Source: Vibrio sp. D404a (GTDB lineage: Bacteria > Pseudomonadota > Gammaproteobacteria > Enterobacterales > Vibrionaceae). From it: a stretch of 64,000 bases of DNA. Positions 10,071-20,272 of the stretch are shown here, in pieces. The stretch is taken from positions 186,001 to 250,000 of the forward strand of contig NZ_JAHGAJ010000007.1 in the NCBI RefSeq assembly GCF_030248535.1. The letters are read 5' to 3'. The notes beneath the pieces are model-generated. The model had not been told where the DNA came from, searched no databases, and saw nothing but the letters and a program-made list of their open reading frames with translations. Each line of letters opens with the position of its first letter. Positions within the stretch are counted from its first letter, which is position 1. Made by a program: the position numbers and the translations under genes.

Positions 10071-10712
10071 CTACGACTTTAATAGCTTAGCAATATGAGC
10101 TTTCAAAACGTCGATTGCGATACGGTTCTTACCGCCACGAGGAACGATAATATCCGCATGCTGCTTTGATGGCTCGATAAACTGCATAAACATTGGGCGC
10201 ACTGTCTCTTGGTACTGCTTCAGTACTGAGTCCATCGTACGACCACGCTCTTCAACATCACGCTTAACACGACGCAGTAGACAGATGTCTAGTGGTGTAT
10301 CCATGAATACACTCGCGTGCATCAATTCACGTAGACGTGGGTCCGTTAGCAGCAGGATACCTTCTAAGATGATCACTTTCTTTGGAGTAAGTGTAGTCGT
10401 TTCAGAAGTACGTGTGTGTTCAGAGTAGCTGTATTCTGGAACTTCAACAGCGTTGCCGTTCATTAGCTCTTTCAGGTGCTCGCACAGTAGATCATGATCT
10501 AGTGCATTTGGGTGGTCGTAGTTCGTTTTAACACGCTCTTCCATACTCAAGTGGCTTTGGTCGCTGTAGTAGCAATCTTCCGTGATAACACCAATTTGAT
10601 GGTCGCCTACTTTTTCGCGCAACTCATTATAAATAGTACTAGCAATCAGACTTTTTCCTGAAGCTGAAGCGCCAGCGATACCTACGATGACACATTGATT
10701 ATTATCAGACAT
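10071..10712 (-). CDS. udk: Uridine kinase
   Basis: Uridine kinase phosphorylates uridine and cytidine to UMP and CMP in pyrimidine salvage. The protein is 213 residues, the same length as E. coli Udk. The Walker A loop is GASASGKS near residues 14-21, the substrate-site region contains [14 protein letters not shown], and [14 protein letters not shown] is the lid region typical of the family. The gene lies downstream of mrp on the same strand, 195 bases away, and probably has its own promoter. Confidence 0.96.
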   Translation of the reverse strand: MSDNNQCVIVGIAGASASGKSLIASTIYNELREKVGDHQIGVITEDCYYSDQSHLSMEERVKTNYDHPNALDHDLLCEHLKELMNGNAVEVPEYSYSEHTRTSETTTLTPKKVIILEGILLLTDPRLRELMHASVFMDTPLDICLLRRVKRDVEERGRTMDSVLKQYQETVRPMFMQFIEPSKQHADIIVPRGGKNRIAIDVLKAHIAKLLKS

Positions 10713-10907
10713 TATTTTGCACCCGATATGGTTTTGGTGATGGGAATAGATAAACCGCCTGATTATAGGGGCTAAGCTCTACAGATTCTAGTCGCCATTT
10801 CAGCAAAATACCGTCAAATTGATGATCCAAATGGATTAAATCAAAACAAACGTTTGCTTAGCGTTCAGAACCCATCAACCATTTGCACACTCTGTATTAT
10901 TTTTAAA

Positions 10908-11984
10908 CTAGTCAACCATTGAGAAATTGATTGCCTCTGGCTTTGCCTTACCCGTCCAGAACATCTTACAAGCAACATTCTCAGCCAGATCAAGGTAGTG
11001 ACGAGTATGTTCACTCTCCGGGCGACGCACGACAGTTGGCATGCCGGCATCGATATCTTCTCGCACATCAATGTGCAGTGGAATTTGCGCCAGAATGTCT
11101 AAACTGAACTCAACAGCCATGGCTTCTGCGCCACCAGCCCCAAAGATATGCTCTTTTTCACCACAGTGACTACAGATATGGTAGCTCATATTCTCCACTA
11201 AGCCCGCCACAGGCACGCCCACTTTATCGAACATTGCCACACCCTTGCGCGCATCGGCGAGTGCCAAGTCTTGTGGTGTAGTTACGACGATAGCGCCCGT
11301 CACTGGAATCTGTTGAGAGAGGGTGAGTTGGATATCGCCCGTGCCCGGTGGCATGTCAATCACCAGGTAATCGAGATCAGGCCATACCGTCTCATTCATG
11401 ATCTGACCTAATGCTTTTGCCGCCATAGGACCACGCCAGATGGCCGCATCATCCTTTGATACAAGGTAACCGATAGAGTGCGTAAAGATCCCATGCGCTT
11501 CAATTGGGATCATCCATTTGTTATCACGTACTTCTGGTTTCGCCTGCATTTGACCGAGCATCATAGGAACAGAAGGGCCGTAAATATCAGCATCTAGTAG
11601 GCCGACCTTGGCGCCCGACTTAGACAGAGCCAACGCAAGGTTTACTGAGGTTGTTGATTTACCCACGCCACCTTTTGCAGACGTCACTGCAATGATGTTT
11701 TTCACCCCTTTCACAGGGCTAGATACGGTGGTTTCCAATGCAGCAGGTTTAATTCGAACTTCGAATTCGAAAGCAGCAACCTTTTGGTCTGCAATTTGAT
11801 GTGATACCCAGTGAGACAACTCTTCGACTAAGCTGTTGGCAGCAAATGGTAGTGTGATGATGAATGCGCCTTTTGGGTCAACCGTAACCATGTTTGGTTG
11901 CGATGCCCATTCAGGGATAAGAAGTACAGATTCAAACTCATTCAGCCAAGAACAGAAATCTTGCTTTGATGTGAAGTTACGCAT
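10908..11984 (-). CDS. apbC: Iron-sulfur cluster carrier protein Mrp/ApbC
   Basis: A 358-residue P-loop ATPase of the Mrp/NBP35 family that binds and passes on [4Fe-4S] clusters. The deviant Walker A motif is KGGVGKST near residues 109-116, followed by DADIYGPSVP. The cluster-binding CxxC lies in ICSHCGEKEHIFG. The N-terminal ~90 residues are the small MIP18-like domain usual in proteobacterial Mrp, shortened here. It is divergent from metG, a conserved arrangement in enterics and vibrios. A clear GGAG ribosome-binding site precedes the ATG. Confidence 0.95.
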   Translation of the reverse strand: MRNFTSKQDFCSWLNEFESVLLIPEWASQPNMVTVDPKGAFIITLPFAANSLVEELSHWVSHQIADQKVAAFEFEVRIKPAALETTVSSPVKGVKNIIAVTSAKGGVGKSTTSVNLALALSKSGAKVGLLDADIYGPSVPMMLGQMQAKPEVRDNKWMIPIEAHGIFTHSIGYLVSKDDAAIWRGPMAAKALGQIMNETVWPDLDYLVIDMPPGTGDIQLTLSQQIPVTGAIVVTTPQDLALADARKGVAMFDKVGVPVAGLVENMSYHICSHCGEKEHIFGAGGAEAMAVEFSLDILAQIPLHIDVREDIDAGMPTVVRRPESEHTRHYLDLAENVACKMFWTGKAKPEAINFSMVD

Positions 11985-12143
11985 TGGGGCTCCTTTTTTT
12001 GATTTATGCTATCACCCGCTGACGAAAGACTGAACCCTTAAAAAACTAAGGGATTCCTCAATTTGATACCTTGGCGTGACACACGTTATAAAGTAGTATT
12101 ACACATCAAATTAATACCCATCAAAAAGAAGCGAAATTTAAGT

Positions 12144-14204
12144 ATGGCGACTGATCCAAGAAAACTTTTGGTAACTTGTGCCCTTCCGTACGCTAATGGT
12201 TCGATTCACCTAGGTCATATGCTTGAGCACATTCAAGCTGATATCTGGGTTCGCTACCAACGCCTACGTGGCAACACTGTAAACTTCATCTGTGCTGACG
12301 ATGCTCACGGCACGCCAATCATGCTAAAAGCACAACAGATGGGTATTACACCAGAAGAAATGATCGCTGCAGTAAGTGAAGAGCACCAAAAAGACTTCGC
12401 TGGCTTCGATATTAGCTTTGATAACTACCACAGCACACACTCAGAAGAGAACCGTGAGCTGGCTTCACACATCTACCTAGAGCTTAAAAAGAACGGCTTT
12501 ATCTCTAGCCGCACTATCTCTCAGCTATTCGACCCTGAGAAAGAGATGTTCCTACCGGATCGTTTCGTAAAAGGTACATGCCCTAAGTGTAAGTCAGAAG
12601 ACCAATACGGTGACAACTGTGACAACTGTGGTGAAACGTACAGCCCAACTGAACTGATTAACCCGAAATCAGCAGTTTCTGGCGCGACACCAGTTATGAA
12701 AGACTCTGAGCACTTCTTCTTCGACCTGCCTCAGTTTGAAAGCATGCTACAAGAGTGGACTCGCTCTGGCTCTCTTCAGTCTGAAACAGCAAACAAGATG
12801 CAAGAGTGGTTTGAGTCTGGCCTGCAACAGTGGGATATCTCACGTGATGCACCTTACTTCGGTTTTGAAATCCCAGGCGAGAAGAATAAGTTCTTCTACG
12901 TATGGCTAGACGCACCTGTAGGTTACATGGCTTCGTTCAAGAACCTATGTGACAAGACTGAAGGTCTAGATTTCGACGAGTATTGGAAGAAAGACAGCAC
13001 AACAGAGCTTTACCACTTCATCGGTAAAGACATCGTGTACTTCCACTCTCTATTCTGGCCTGCAATGTTAGAAGGCTCTGGTTTCCGTAAGCCAAACAAC
13101 GTATTCGTACACGGCTATGTAACGGTAAACGGTGCGAAGATGTCTAAGTCTAAAGGCACATTCATCAAAGCGGCAACGTACCTAGACCACCTAGACCCAG
13201 AGTGTCTACGTTACTACTACGCGGCGAAACTAAACAGCCGTATCGATGACCTAGATCTTAACCTTGAAGACTTCACTCAGCGCGTTAACGCTGACGTAGT
13301 AAACAAGATCGTTAACCTAGCATCACGTAACGCAGGCTTCATCACTAAGCGCTATGAAGGCAAGCTATCTGAAACCTTCGCTGAGCCTGAGCTTTACAAT
13401 GAGTTCGTTGCTGCCGCTGACCGCATTGCTGAGCTTTACGAAACGCGTGAGTTTGGTCGTGCGATCCGTGAAATCACAGCGCTAGCAGACAAAGCAAACC
13501 AATACGTTGACGAAAAAGCACCGTGGGTTGTAGCGAAAGAAGAAGGTAAAGACCAAGAGCTTCAAGACATCTGTTCTGTTGGTATTAACCTATTCCGCGT
13601 TCTGATCACATACCTGAAACCTGTAATGCCTGAGCTTGCAGCACGTACAGAAGCCTTCCTAAACGAAGAGCTAACGTGGGAAGGCATCAGTGCACCACTA
13701 ACTGGCCACGAGATCACTAAGTTCAAGGCACTGTTCAGCCGCATCGACCCTAAAAAGGTTGAAGCGATGATTGAAGCTTCTAAAGAAGACGCCGCAGCAG
13801 AAGTTGCAGCGAAAGAAGCGGCAGAAGCAGCTAAGAACAAAGCAAGCCAAACAGAGCTTGATAAAGATCCAATCGCAGACGAGATTGAGTTCGACGCGTT
13901 CGCAGCAGTCGATATGCGTATTGCTCGTATCATCTCTTGTGAAGAAGTGCCAAAAGCAAACAAACTGCTTAAGTTCCAACTGGACATCGGTGGCGAAACT
14001 CGTCAGGTATTTTCTGGCATCAAGTCAGCCTACAAACCTGAAGAGCTAGAAGGCAAGCTAACGGTAATGGTAGCGAACCTTAAACCTCGTAAGATGAAGT
14101 TTGGTATGTCTGAAGGCATGATCCTAGCAGCGGGCCCTGGTGGCAGCGACCTATGGATCCTTGAGCCGCACGAAGGTGCACAGCCAGGTATGCGTGTAAT
14201 GTAA
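12144..14204 (+). CDS. metG: Methionyl-tRNA synthetase
   Basis: MetRS charges tRNA-Met and initiator tRNA with methionine. I set the start at the ATG at 12144 (686 residues), where the conserved N-terminus [17 protein letters not shown] begins; the open frame extends upstream but does not resemble the family. Signature motifs are HLGH, the Zn-knuckle cysteines in [18 protein letters not shown], and KMSKS at residues 332-336. The C-terminal ~100 residues form the EMAP/tRNA-binding dimerisation domain ([11 protein letters not shown] onward), joined by an Ala/Lys/Glu-rich linker. E. coli MetG is 677 residues. A terminator follows. Confidence 0.97.
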   Translation: MATDPRKLLVTCALPYANGSIHLGHMLEHIQADIWVRYQRLRGNTVNFICADDAHGTPIMLKAQQMGITPEEMIAAVSEEHQKDFAGFDISFDNYHSTHSEENRELASHIYLELKKNGFISSRTISQLFDPEKEMFLPDRFVKGTCPKCKSEDQYGDNCDNCGETYSPTELINPKSAVSGATPVMKDSEHFFFDLPQFESMLQEWTRSGSLQSETANKMQEWFESGLQQWDISRDAPYFGFEIPGEKNKFFYVWLDAPVGYMASFKNLCDKTEGLDFDEYWKKDSTTELYHFIGKDIVYFHSLFWPAMLEGSGFRKPNNVFVHGYVTVNGAKMSKSKGTFIKAATYLDHLDPECLRYYYAAKLNSRIDDLDLNLEDFTQRVNADVVNKIVNLASRNAGFITKRYEGKLSETFAEPELYNEFVAAADRIAELYETREFGRAIREITALADKANQYVDEKAPWVVAKEEGKDQELQDICSVGINLFRVLITYLKPVMPELAARTEAFLNEELTWEGISAPLTGHEITKFKALFSRIDPKKVEAMIEASKEDAAAEVAAKEAAEAAKNKASQTELDKDPIADEIEFDAFAAVDMRIARIISCEEVPKANKLLKFQLDIGGETRQVFSGIKSAYKPEELEGKLTVMVANLKPRKMKFGMSEGMILAAGPGGSDLWILEPHEGAQPGMRVM

Positions 14205-14220
14205 CGCCAACCACTGAATT

Positions 14221-14256
14221 AAAAATCCCCATCGCAGTAATGCATGGGGATTTTTT
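14221..14256 (+). terminator. metG terminator
   Basis: AAAAATCCCCAT pairs with ATGGGGATTTTT around an 11-base loop, with a T run. Confidence 0.9.
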
Positions 14257-14376
14257 ATTTCTGTTGATATCCCAAATTCTCTGATACATTCCCCCCTCAA
14301 TTTTTCAGTCGATGATGCGCTTTACGTACTAATGCGATACAAGCCCTTCTCGACTCACTGCCTAACTAGGATTCCT

Positions 14377-14856
14377 GTGACTAACAATGAAATCTTGCGC
14401 CGTATCCAACACGCGCTAAACCTGAAGAACGCTCAAATCATCAAAGCTTTTGAACAAGCAGATACGACCGTTGCGCACGACCAAGTGAACAACTGGCTCA
14501 AAGCCGAAGGTGAAAAGTCATTCTCGAAAATGAAAGACAAAGAGCTGGCGATCTTCCTGAACGGTTTCATCAATCTTAAGCGCGGTAAGAAAGAAGGCGA
14601 ACAACCGAAGCCGGAAGTATCACTCACCAACAACATGATTTTCATGAAGCTGCGTATTGCACTGAATATGAAAGCGGAAGATGTACTCGATGCGCTAGAA
14701 GTAATGGGAATTAGCCTAAGCAAGTACGAGATTGGTGCTTACTTCCGTAAGCCAAACAACAAAAACTACAAAGTATGTGAAGATCAGCTTCTGTGTGATT
14801 TCTTAAACGGCGTTCAGTTCACCCAGCGCCCAGATTCAGAAGAGTTTGCTGGTTAA
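14377..14856 (+). CDS. DUF1456 (YehS-like) protein
   Basis: A 159-residue protein resembling E. coli YehS. Two repeats of about 65 residues are visible, each with a helix-rich pattern: NNEILRRIQHALNLK at the start of the first and NNMIFMKLRIALNMK at the start of the second, each ending in an FLNG motif. The function of the family is not established. The GTG at 14377 is preferred to the upstream ATG at 14332: TAGGA lies five bases before it and the resulting N-terminus aligns with YehS. Confidence 0.88.
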   Translation: MTNNEILRRIQHALNLKNAQIIKAFEQADTTVAHDQVNNWLKAEGEKSFSKMKDKELAIFLNGFINLKRGKKEGEQPKPEVSLTNNMIFMKLRIALNMKAEDVLDALEVMGISLSKYEIGAYFRKPNNKNYKVCEDQLLCDFLNGVQFTQRPDSEEFAG

Positions 14857-14897
14857 TTAAGTCACCTTTAACCACGCTCAAATCACAGCAAAAGATC

Positions 14898-14934
14898 AAA
14901 AAACGGGGAGCTATCAGATAGCTCCCCGTTTTTA
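14898..14934. terminator. bidirectional terminator between the yehS-like gene and fadR
   Basis: ACGGGGAGCTATC pairs perfectly with GATAGCTCCCCGT around one base, flanked by A and T runs, between converging genes. Confidence 0.9.
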
Positions 14935-14967
14935 TTTATTTCTAGAATCTAGACTGTAGACCGCGCT

Positions 14968-15807
14968 TTAGCTGTCGTCTTCAGTAAAGTTCGTTGGTAA
15001 CGTGGTTTTCATCTCGTTCCAAATCTGACCGCTAGCAACACCGTAGTTACGGATCACCAATGGCAAGGTTTCACGTTCACCGCTCTCACAAATCACCAAT
15101 AGCTCTTTGTAAAAGTCCATCGCTAGACGACGTGCTTCTGGGTTAGAGAAGTAGTAGCTACCGATACGGTCGTAAAGCTTACGAACACCATTAAAGATCA
15201 AACCATAGATTTGGTTGCCTGAATGGAACGCAAGACGTTGGAACAACATGTAGTCATAGAAGTTGAACGTTTTCGCAATCAAAATCGCCTGGCGCTTCTC
15301 TTCGTCTTTTTCGTTGTCTTCTTTTACTGCTTGTTTAATTTTCTCGGCATATGGAGAAGATTCAACAAACTCATCCCATGTCTTTGAAGCAAGTAGAGCT
15401 TCACACGACTCAATCACATTAATGATGGTGCGTTCAGAATTCTCTTTGTTTGCCTTAAATGCGTAGCGCATAAAGATAGGGCTAATATTTGTACGTGCTG
15501 CAAGCAAGTCTTCTACGATGTTAGTCGCGTTATCGACGTCTAGCGTCATTAGCGTATCAAGAATATGCAGACCAGACGTTTCCATGAACTGGTTAACCTT
15601 AGTTGGTTTACCATGTTGAATCGTCAACCAACCGTCACGAGCCAAACGCTGGAGCACTTCACGCAGCGTAGTACGGGTAACACCAATTAACTCAGACAGC
15701 TCACGCTCAGCTGGTAGGATTGAGCCAGGGGGAAAACGGCCGTTCCAAATACTTTCAATAATATACTTCTCTGCAAATCCTGCCGGGCTCTTCGCCTTAA
15801 TGACCAT
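14968..15807 (-). CDS. fadR: Fatty acid metabolism regulator FadR
   Basis: FadR is a GntR-family acyl-CoA-responsive regulator that represses fatty-acid degradation genes and activates fabA/fabB. The N-terminal winged helix is clear ([22 protein letters not shown], split here by its known recognition helix). The protein is 279 residues, against 239 in E. coli. The extra ~40 residues lie near positions 135-180 in a charged region ([12 protein letters not shown]), matching the insertion described for Vibrio cholerae FadR, which creates a second ligand site. It is divergent from nhaB, as in E. coli and other vibrios. Confidence 0.96.
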   Translation of the reverse strand: MVIKAKSPAGFAEKYIIESIWNGRFPPGSILPAERELSELIGVTRTTLREVLQRLARDGWLTIQHGKPTKVNQFMETSGLHILDTLMTLDVDNATNIVEDLLAARTNISPIFMRYAFKANKENSERTIINVIESCEALLASKTWDEFVESSPYAEKIKQAVKEDNEKDEEKRQAILIAKTFNFYDYMLFQRLAFHSGNQIYGLIFNGVRKLYDRIGSYYFSNPEARRLAMDFYKELLVICESGERETLPLVIRNYGVASGQIWNEMKTTLPTNFTEDDS

Positions 15808-16163
15808 CTACACTTCAATCCAATTTAATTATTTTGCTTTAATTGACTCATCATACCACTAGTTAGCGCCTCTCGGAAACACCTCGAAAAGTTTACTCAC
15901 ACCAACAACACAATAGAGCTAAAGCTCTAAATTGCAGCACACGTTTGCACCTTTAGTCTAATATCGCTGCACTATATAACATCAATTTAAACAAAAATTT
16001 AACACATTACTTTTTCAATTAAATCAGAGAGATAGGTCATAATTTTAAATCTATTAAAATGCAATATTAAGTTGTAATAATCGAACATAAAGTGGGGTTA
16101 TTATGTAAATTTCAATCATTTCACTCAAATATTGATTCTAGTCGGTTTTTATTACAGTTTAAG
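15808..16163. other. AT-rich gap between fadR and the nhaB promoter
   Basis: About 355 AT-rich bases that should hold the fadR promoter. I looked for a FadR operator and for open frames and found neither convincingly. No strong hairpin is present in this part. Confidence 0.5.
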
Positions 16164-16172
16164 TGTTATGCT
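16164..16172 (+). promoter_or_regulatory. candidate extended -10 promoter of nhaB
   Basis: TGTTATGCT fits an extended -10 element (TGn followed by TATGCT). No good -35 is seen. A start near 16179 would give a leader of about 270 nt that includes the structured element downstream. Confidence 0.35.
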
Positions 16173-16288
16173 TGCGCTACTTTGATCGCGTTTTTCAACA
16201 AAAAAGAGGTATTTTTAGGCCAACAGAGCTTTTCCTGTTGACTAAATGTTATCTAAGAGTAGAGTTGCGCTCAAAAATAAGCAGTGCA

Positions 16289-16398
16289 CGAGTTTCTAAG
16301 GGAGTGACTTGGCAAGGCCACAGAACATTACATGGAATGTAGTTTTTCTAAGTCACTGTTAGTTATAGTTTTTATCAATTTCTATAGCTCGAAACTCG
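16289..16398 (+). promoter_or_regulatory. highly structured nhaB leader RNA (candidate riboswitch or cis-regulatory RNA)
   Basis: An 8-bp perfect closing stem (CGAGTTTC 16289-16296 with GAAACTCG 16391-16398) encloses two arms. Arm A is closed by AGTGACTT (16303-16310) with AAGTCACT (16350-16357) and contains two smaller hairpins, GGC/GCC at 16311-16319 and ACATT/AATGT at 16325-16340. Arm B is AGTTATAG (16361-16368) with CTATAGCT (16382-16389), 8 bp including one U-G pair. Loops contain GGGAG and purine-rich unpaired bases. The element ends 48 bases before the nhaB start. Its ligand, if any, is unknown; a sodium-responsive switch is plausible given the gene it precedes. Confidence 0.6.
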
Positions 16399-16446
16399 AA
16401 TGTTGTATTGCTTGTCTATTCATAATCAACATAAAAGAGTATTAAC

Positions 16447-18036
16447 ATGCCGATGTCTCTCGGAAACGCTTTTATCAAGAACTTCCTTGGTAAGGCTCCT
16501 GATTGGTATAAAGTTGCCATCATTTCGTTTTTAATCATCAACCCATTTGTTTTCTTCCTCGTTGATCCATTTGTTGCAGGCTGGTTACTGGTCGTTGAAT
16601 TTATTTTCACGCTGGCAATGGCACTCAAATGTTACCCTCTTCAACCGGGCGGTCTGCTGGCTATTCAAGCTATCGCGATTGGCATGACCAAACCTGAAAT
16701 GGTTTACCACGAAATCCAAGCCAACCTTCCAGTACTACTCTTGCTAGTATTCATGGTTGCGGGTATCTACTTCATGAAAGAGCTGCTGCTGTTTATCTTT
16801 ACTAAGATACTGCTTGGCATCCGCTCTAAAATCCTGCTCTCTGTTGCCTTCTGTGTCGCAGCCGCGTTCTTATCTGCGTTCCTTGATGCACTAACGGTTA
16901 TTGCTGTTGTTATCAGCGTGGCGGTAGGTTTCTACTCTATCTATCACAAAGTCGCGTCAGGTAAGGGCTCGAACTCAGCCCACGACCACACGCACGATGA
17001 AGAGATCTCTGAACTGACACGTGAAGACCTTGAAGACTACCGTGCTTTCCTACGTTCACTATTGATGCACGCTGGTGTGGGTACGGCTCTGGGTGGTGTA
17101 ATGACCATGGTAGGCGAACCACAAAACTTGGTTATCGCTAAACAAGCGGGCTGGGAGTTTGGTGAATTCATCATCCGTATGCTGCCAGTAACCTTGCCAG
17201 TATTCATCTGCGGTATCATCACTTGTGCGCTAGTTGAGAAGCTAAAAGTCTTCGGTTACGGTGCTAAACTGCCTGCAAACGTTCGCCAAATCCTGGTTGA
17301 ATTCGATAACACGCAGAAAGCAAGCCGCACAAAACAAGACATCGCTAAGCTGTGGGTTCAAGGCGCAATTGCGGTTTGGCTAATCGTTGGTCTTGCTCTG
17401 CACGTTGCAGAAGTAGGTCTGATTGGTCTATCGGTTATCATCCTTGCAACTGCATTTACTGGTGTTATCGAAGAGCACTCAATGGGTAAAGCATTTGAAG
17501 AGGCACTGCCATTTACCGCGCTACTTGCTGTATTCTTCTCTATCGTTGCGGTAATCATCGACCAAGGCCTATTTAAGCCAGTTATCGATGCCGTACTTCA
17601 CGTTGAAGACAAAGGTGCACAACTTGCTCTGTTCTACGTAGCCAACGGTATTCTATCGATGGTTTCGGACAACGTATTCGTTGGTACGGTTTACATCAAT
17701 GAAGTGAAAACGGCTCTAGTCGACGGTATCATCACACGTGACCAATTCGACCTACTTGCTGTTGCTATCAACACGGGTACTAACCTACCTTCAGTTGCAA
17801 CACCAAACGGCCAAGCGGCATTCCTATTCTTACTGACTTCGGCTCTAGCACCACTTATCCGCCTATCTTACGGTCGTATGGTTATCATGGCACTGCCTTA
17901 CACCATCGTACTGGCTCTGGTTGGCCTTGCAGGAATCGTGTTCTTTGTTGAGCCAATGACCGCATGGTTCTATGATGCAGGTTGGATCACGGCTCGCACT
18001 GGCGAAGTGACATCAATCATCTCAAACGGCCATTAA
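16447..18036 (+). CDS. nhaB: Na+/H+ antiporter NhaB
   Basis: NhaB exports sodium in exchange for protons and supports pH and salt homeostasis in the inner membrane. The 529-residue protein has about a dozen hydrophobic segments and the family's conserved stretches, such as [20 protein letters not shown] near residues 139-158, [19 protein letters not shown] near 213-231 and [20 protein letters not shown] near 443-462. A His/Asp-rich cytoplasmic loop (HDHTHDEE) lies near 179-186. The ATG at 16453 is an alternative start. A structured RNA leader precedes it, and a terminator follows before dsbB. Confidence 0.96.
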   Translation: MPMSLGNAFIKNFLGKAPDWYKVAIISFLIINPFVFFLVDPFVAGWLLVVEFIFTLAMALKCYPLQPGGLLAIQAIAIGMTKPEMVYHEIQANLPVLLLLVFMVAGIYFMKELLLFIFTKILLGIRSKILLSVAFCVAAAFLSAFLDALTVIAVVISVAVGFYSIYHKVASGKGSNSAHDHTHDEEISELTREDLEDYRAFLRSLLMHAGVGTALGGVMTMVGEPQNLVIAKQAGWEFGEFIIRMLPVTLPVFICGIITCALVEKLKVFGYGAKLPANVRQILVEFDNTQKASRTKQDIAKLWVQGAIAVWLIVGLALHVAEVGLIGLSVIILATAFTGVIEEHSMGKAFEEALPFTALLAVFFSIVAVIIDQGLFKPVIDAVLHVEDKGAQLALFYVANGILSMVSDNVFVGTVYINEVKTALVDGIITRDQFDLLAVAINTGTNLPSVATPNGQAAFLFLLTSALAPLIRLSYGRMVIMALPYTIVLALVGLAGIVFFVEPMTAWFYDAGWITARTGEVTSIISNGH

Positions 18037-18116
18037 TTGGCGAATTGGTAGGCTGATACGAATAAGTGAATCTAAGTAATGAAAAATAATCATTGATTAG
18101 GAAACTTATCCAAGAT

Positions 18117-18146
18117 AAAAAGCTCTGAGTAATCAGGGCTTTTTTA
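18117..18146 (+). terminator. nhaB terminator
   Basis: AAGCTCTGA pairs with TCAGGGCTT (one wobble) around GTAA, followed by a T run, just ahead of dsbB. Confidence 0.8.
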
Positions 18147-18168
18147 ATTTTATTGAAGGACTAAATTC

Positions 18169-18687
18169 GTGAATTTTCTTGTAATGCTCAAAGATTTCTC
18201 TAAAGGTCGCCTCTCTTGGCTACTATTACTTGGCTTCGTAATCTTCTTTGAAGCATGCGCGTTGTTCTTCCAACACGTTATGATGCTTGGCCCATGCGTA
18301 ATGTGTATCTACGAGCGCATTGCCATGCTCGCTATTGGTGTTGCGGCTATGATAGGTGCCATTGCACCCAATAATCCAGTTGTACGCTGGCTTGGTCTTG
18401 CTGGTTGGGGATTCGGTGCTTATAAAGGCTTAATGTTGTCACTTCAACACGTGGATTACCAATTCAATCCATCACCATTCGCAACCTGTGACCTATTTGT
18501 GACATTCCCAAGCTGGGCGCCACTGAATGAATGGGCACCTTGGATGTTCGAGGCGTATGGTGATTGTGCTAAGGTCGTTTGGCAATTTATAGGCTTATCC
18601 ATGCCACAATGGTTGGTGGTCATTTTTGCCGGCAACTTGATTGCACTGGGTATCATTGTGATTTCTCAGTTCGTTAAATCTAAGTAA
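18169..18687 (+). CDS. dsbB: Disulfide bond formation protein DsbB
   Basis: DsbB is the inner-membrane quinone reductase that reoxidises periplasmic DsbA. The 172-residue protein has four hydrophobic helices. The first cysteine pair is C43-VM-C46 in the periplasmic loop after helix 1, and the second is C107 and C133 in the larger loop. The start is a GTG with GAAGGA nine bases upstream; a downstream ATG at 18184 is possible but would cut the conserved N-terminus. The nhaB-dsbB order is conserved in vibrios and enterics. Confidence 0.96.
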   Translation: MNFLVMLKDFSKGRLSWLLLLGFVIFFEACALFFQHVMMLGPCVMCIYERIAMLAIGVAAMIGAIAPNNPVVRWLGLAGWGFGAYKGLMLSLQHVDYQFNPSPFATCDLFVTFPSWAPLNEWAPWMFEAYGDCAKVVWQFIGLSMPQWLVVIFAGNLIALGIIVISQFVKSK

Positions 18688-18712
18688 TCATCACTGCAGA
18701 CATCAATAAAAT

Positions 18713-18738
18713 AGTCGACCAATGAGGTCGACTTTTTT
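18713..18738 (+). terminator. dsbB terminator
   Basis: AGTCGACC and GGTCGACT pair around AATGA and are followed by a T run. Confidence 0.9.
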
Positions 18739-18810
18739 GTTTTTCTTGCGCGTTGTTTTTAGCAGGCTTCTAGTAACGAGCCTCTATTAACCACCCGCTA
18801 TTAACGAGTA

Positions 18811-19434
18811 TTAAGCATTCGCTCGGCCGCAGCATTGCTTGAATTTTTTACCGCTTTCACAAGGACACGGATCATTTCGACCAATACCTTTGAACGGATT
18901 CACACTCTGTGCTTTATTGCCGAGCATCGCTTCGTCTGCTGCCAGTGCAACCTCAGAAACCATCAAGTCAATTTGGCCAACTAAATCTGCTAATACAGGT
19001 GGGTTTTCAAGGCCAGCCGCAATCATCTGTTGCTGTGTTTGTTCCTCATCAATCGCTAGCATCAGCGTTGTCAGCAGCGCTTGCAACATACGTAGTGTAC
19101 CGTCGGCAATCGTCACGGTTTGCCACTGCTCTTCCACAGTCGGCCAAACCATCATAAAGCCTTCAGCGAAATCCGCGAACTGCTCGTTGAAATCACCTTC
19201 AGCAAGCACATCCGTCAGTAAGTATTCACTACGCTGAATTAGGTTGTGTTGGCGGTTAATCTGTTCCGTCACCAAGGCAACTAAAGCTTCACCCGCTTCA
19301 GGTGCAATAATCGCTAACCATGTTTCAGGCTCTAACGGTTTTGTCGCTAGATTCGAAGCAAGGATTGCCCCTTCAATAAATTGAGGCGTAATGTCATTGA
19401 TGGACTCTGGAAGGCTTAATAATTGATATGTCAT
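18811..19434 (-). CDS. UPF0149/YecA-family protein with C-terminal SEC-C motif
   Basis: A 207-residue acidic helical protein. The N-terminal ~170 residues fit the UPF0149/YecA family ([16 protein letters not shown] is a recognisable core). The last ~25 residues form the SEC-C zinc motif: [18 protein letters not shown], the same metal-binding module as at the end of SecA. E. coli YecA is a ribosome-associated SecA-related protein, but the role of this paralogue is not known. The proteins encoded nearby give no hint. No clear terminator is seen after it. Confidence 0.85.
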   Translation of the reverse strand: MTYQLLSLPESINDITPQFIEGAILASNLATKPLEPETWLAIIAPEAGEALVALVTEQINRQHNLIQRSEYLLTDVLAEGDFNEQFADFAEGFMMVWPTVEEQWQTVTIADGTLRMLQALLTTLMLAIDEEQTQQQMIAAGLENPPVLADLVGQIDLMVSEVALAADEAMLGNKAQSVNPFKGIGRNDPCPCESGKKFKQCCGRANA

Positions 19435-19644
19435 GAAAGCTCTGGATATTGGGCATTTTCGACATTATAACGCCAACCACCCTAAGATGTCGCCAACCAC
19501 TTCTCTCCCTTTTGTAACCGACAATCGTACGCAAACCATTGCGTTGAAAATATCACCTTCATATCACTTATTTCGCTTTGATAATCATAGTCTTGGGTGT
19601 AAAACGGCGGCTGAAATAATTTATTACATTTAGGATTAATCAAC

Positions 19645-20199
19645 ATGAAGTCAAAATTCCGAGGTTTTACATTACTCGAACTTATTGTGGTGGTGGTTAT
19701 TTTGGGTGTATTGGCCATTACTGTCGCACCTCGTTTTATGGGTGTACAAAGAGACGCTCACGAGGCATTAGCGCAAGGCGCATTTTCTGCCTTCAGAAAC
19801 AGTATCGATATGTACCATTCACAATGGCTGGTCGATGGTGAGCCCGATTTTGATCAAGTTGTTAATTACGGCGAAGGCGATGTATATCCTTCAGAGACTG
19901 GATTCCCGATATCGGTACGTGAGCAACCACCAACACAAGCGCCACAAGTAGAAGGCGACCAGTGTGTTGCGCTGTGGAACTCTCTGATTGATTCTGACTT
20001 AATCGCTCGTTCACAGTACGATACTGGCTATATTCTACCCTCAACGGAAGCGATTGTTAGTTGGTATACAGGAACGCCTGAGTGCTATTACTACTACACT
20101 CCGAGTTTCACCCAATCCGAGCGCTTACCTATTCTCTATTATTCACCGATTACAGGTGAAGTTAGAGTAACTAGGCAATTAGCTAACTCCGCTCCGTAG
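19645..20199 (+). CDS. Type IV pilin-like protein (MSHA-type, solitary)
   Basis: A 184-residue type IV prepilin. The leader MKSKFRG is followed by the prepilin-peptidase site G7/F8 and a hydrophobic alpha-1 (FTLLELIVVVVILGVLAI), with the conserved Glu at mature position 5. The globular part has two cysteines, near residues 112 and 150 (DQCVALW and PECYYYY), likely forming the C-terminal disulfide loop. It most resembles MSHA-type major or minor pilins, but no msh assembly genes are near. It would depend on a prepilin peptidase and pilus machinery encoded elsewhere. Its product and filament are unknown. Confidence 0.85.
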   Translation: MKSKFRGFTLLELIVVVVILGVLAITVAPRFMGVQRDAHEALAQGAFSAFRNSIDMYHSQWLVDGEPDFDQVVNYGEGDVYPSETGFPISVREQPPTQAPQVEGDQCVALWNSLIDSDLIARSQYDTGYILPSTEAIVSWYTGTPECYYYYTPSFTQSERLPILYYSPITGEVRVTRQLANSAP

Positions 20200-20272
20200 T
20201 GACAATCAGAAAGGGACACCGTACAATCACGCCTCTTAATTTTTTAGGACAGAGATGTTTCGGTAGAGCGAT

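Noticed and set aside
19433..19633. 66-residue frame before the pilin gene
   Set aside because: No ribosome-binding site, and it overlaps the SEC-C gene start and the pilin promoter region.
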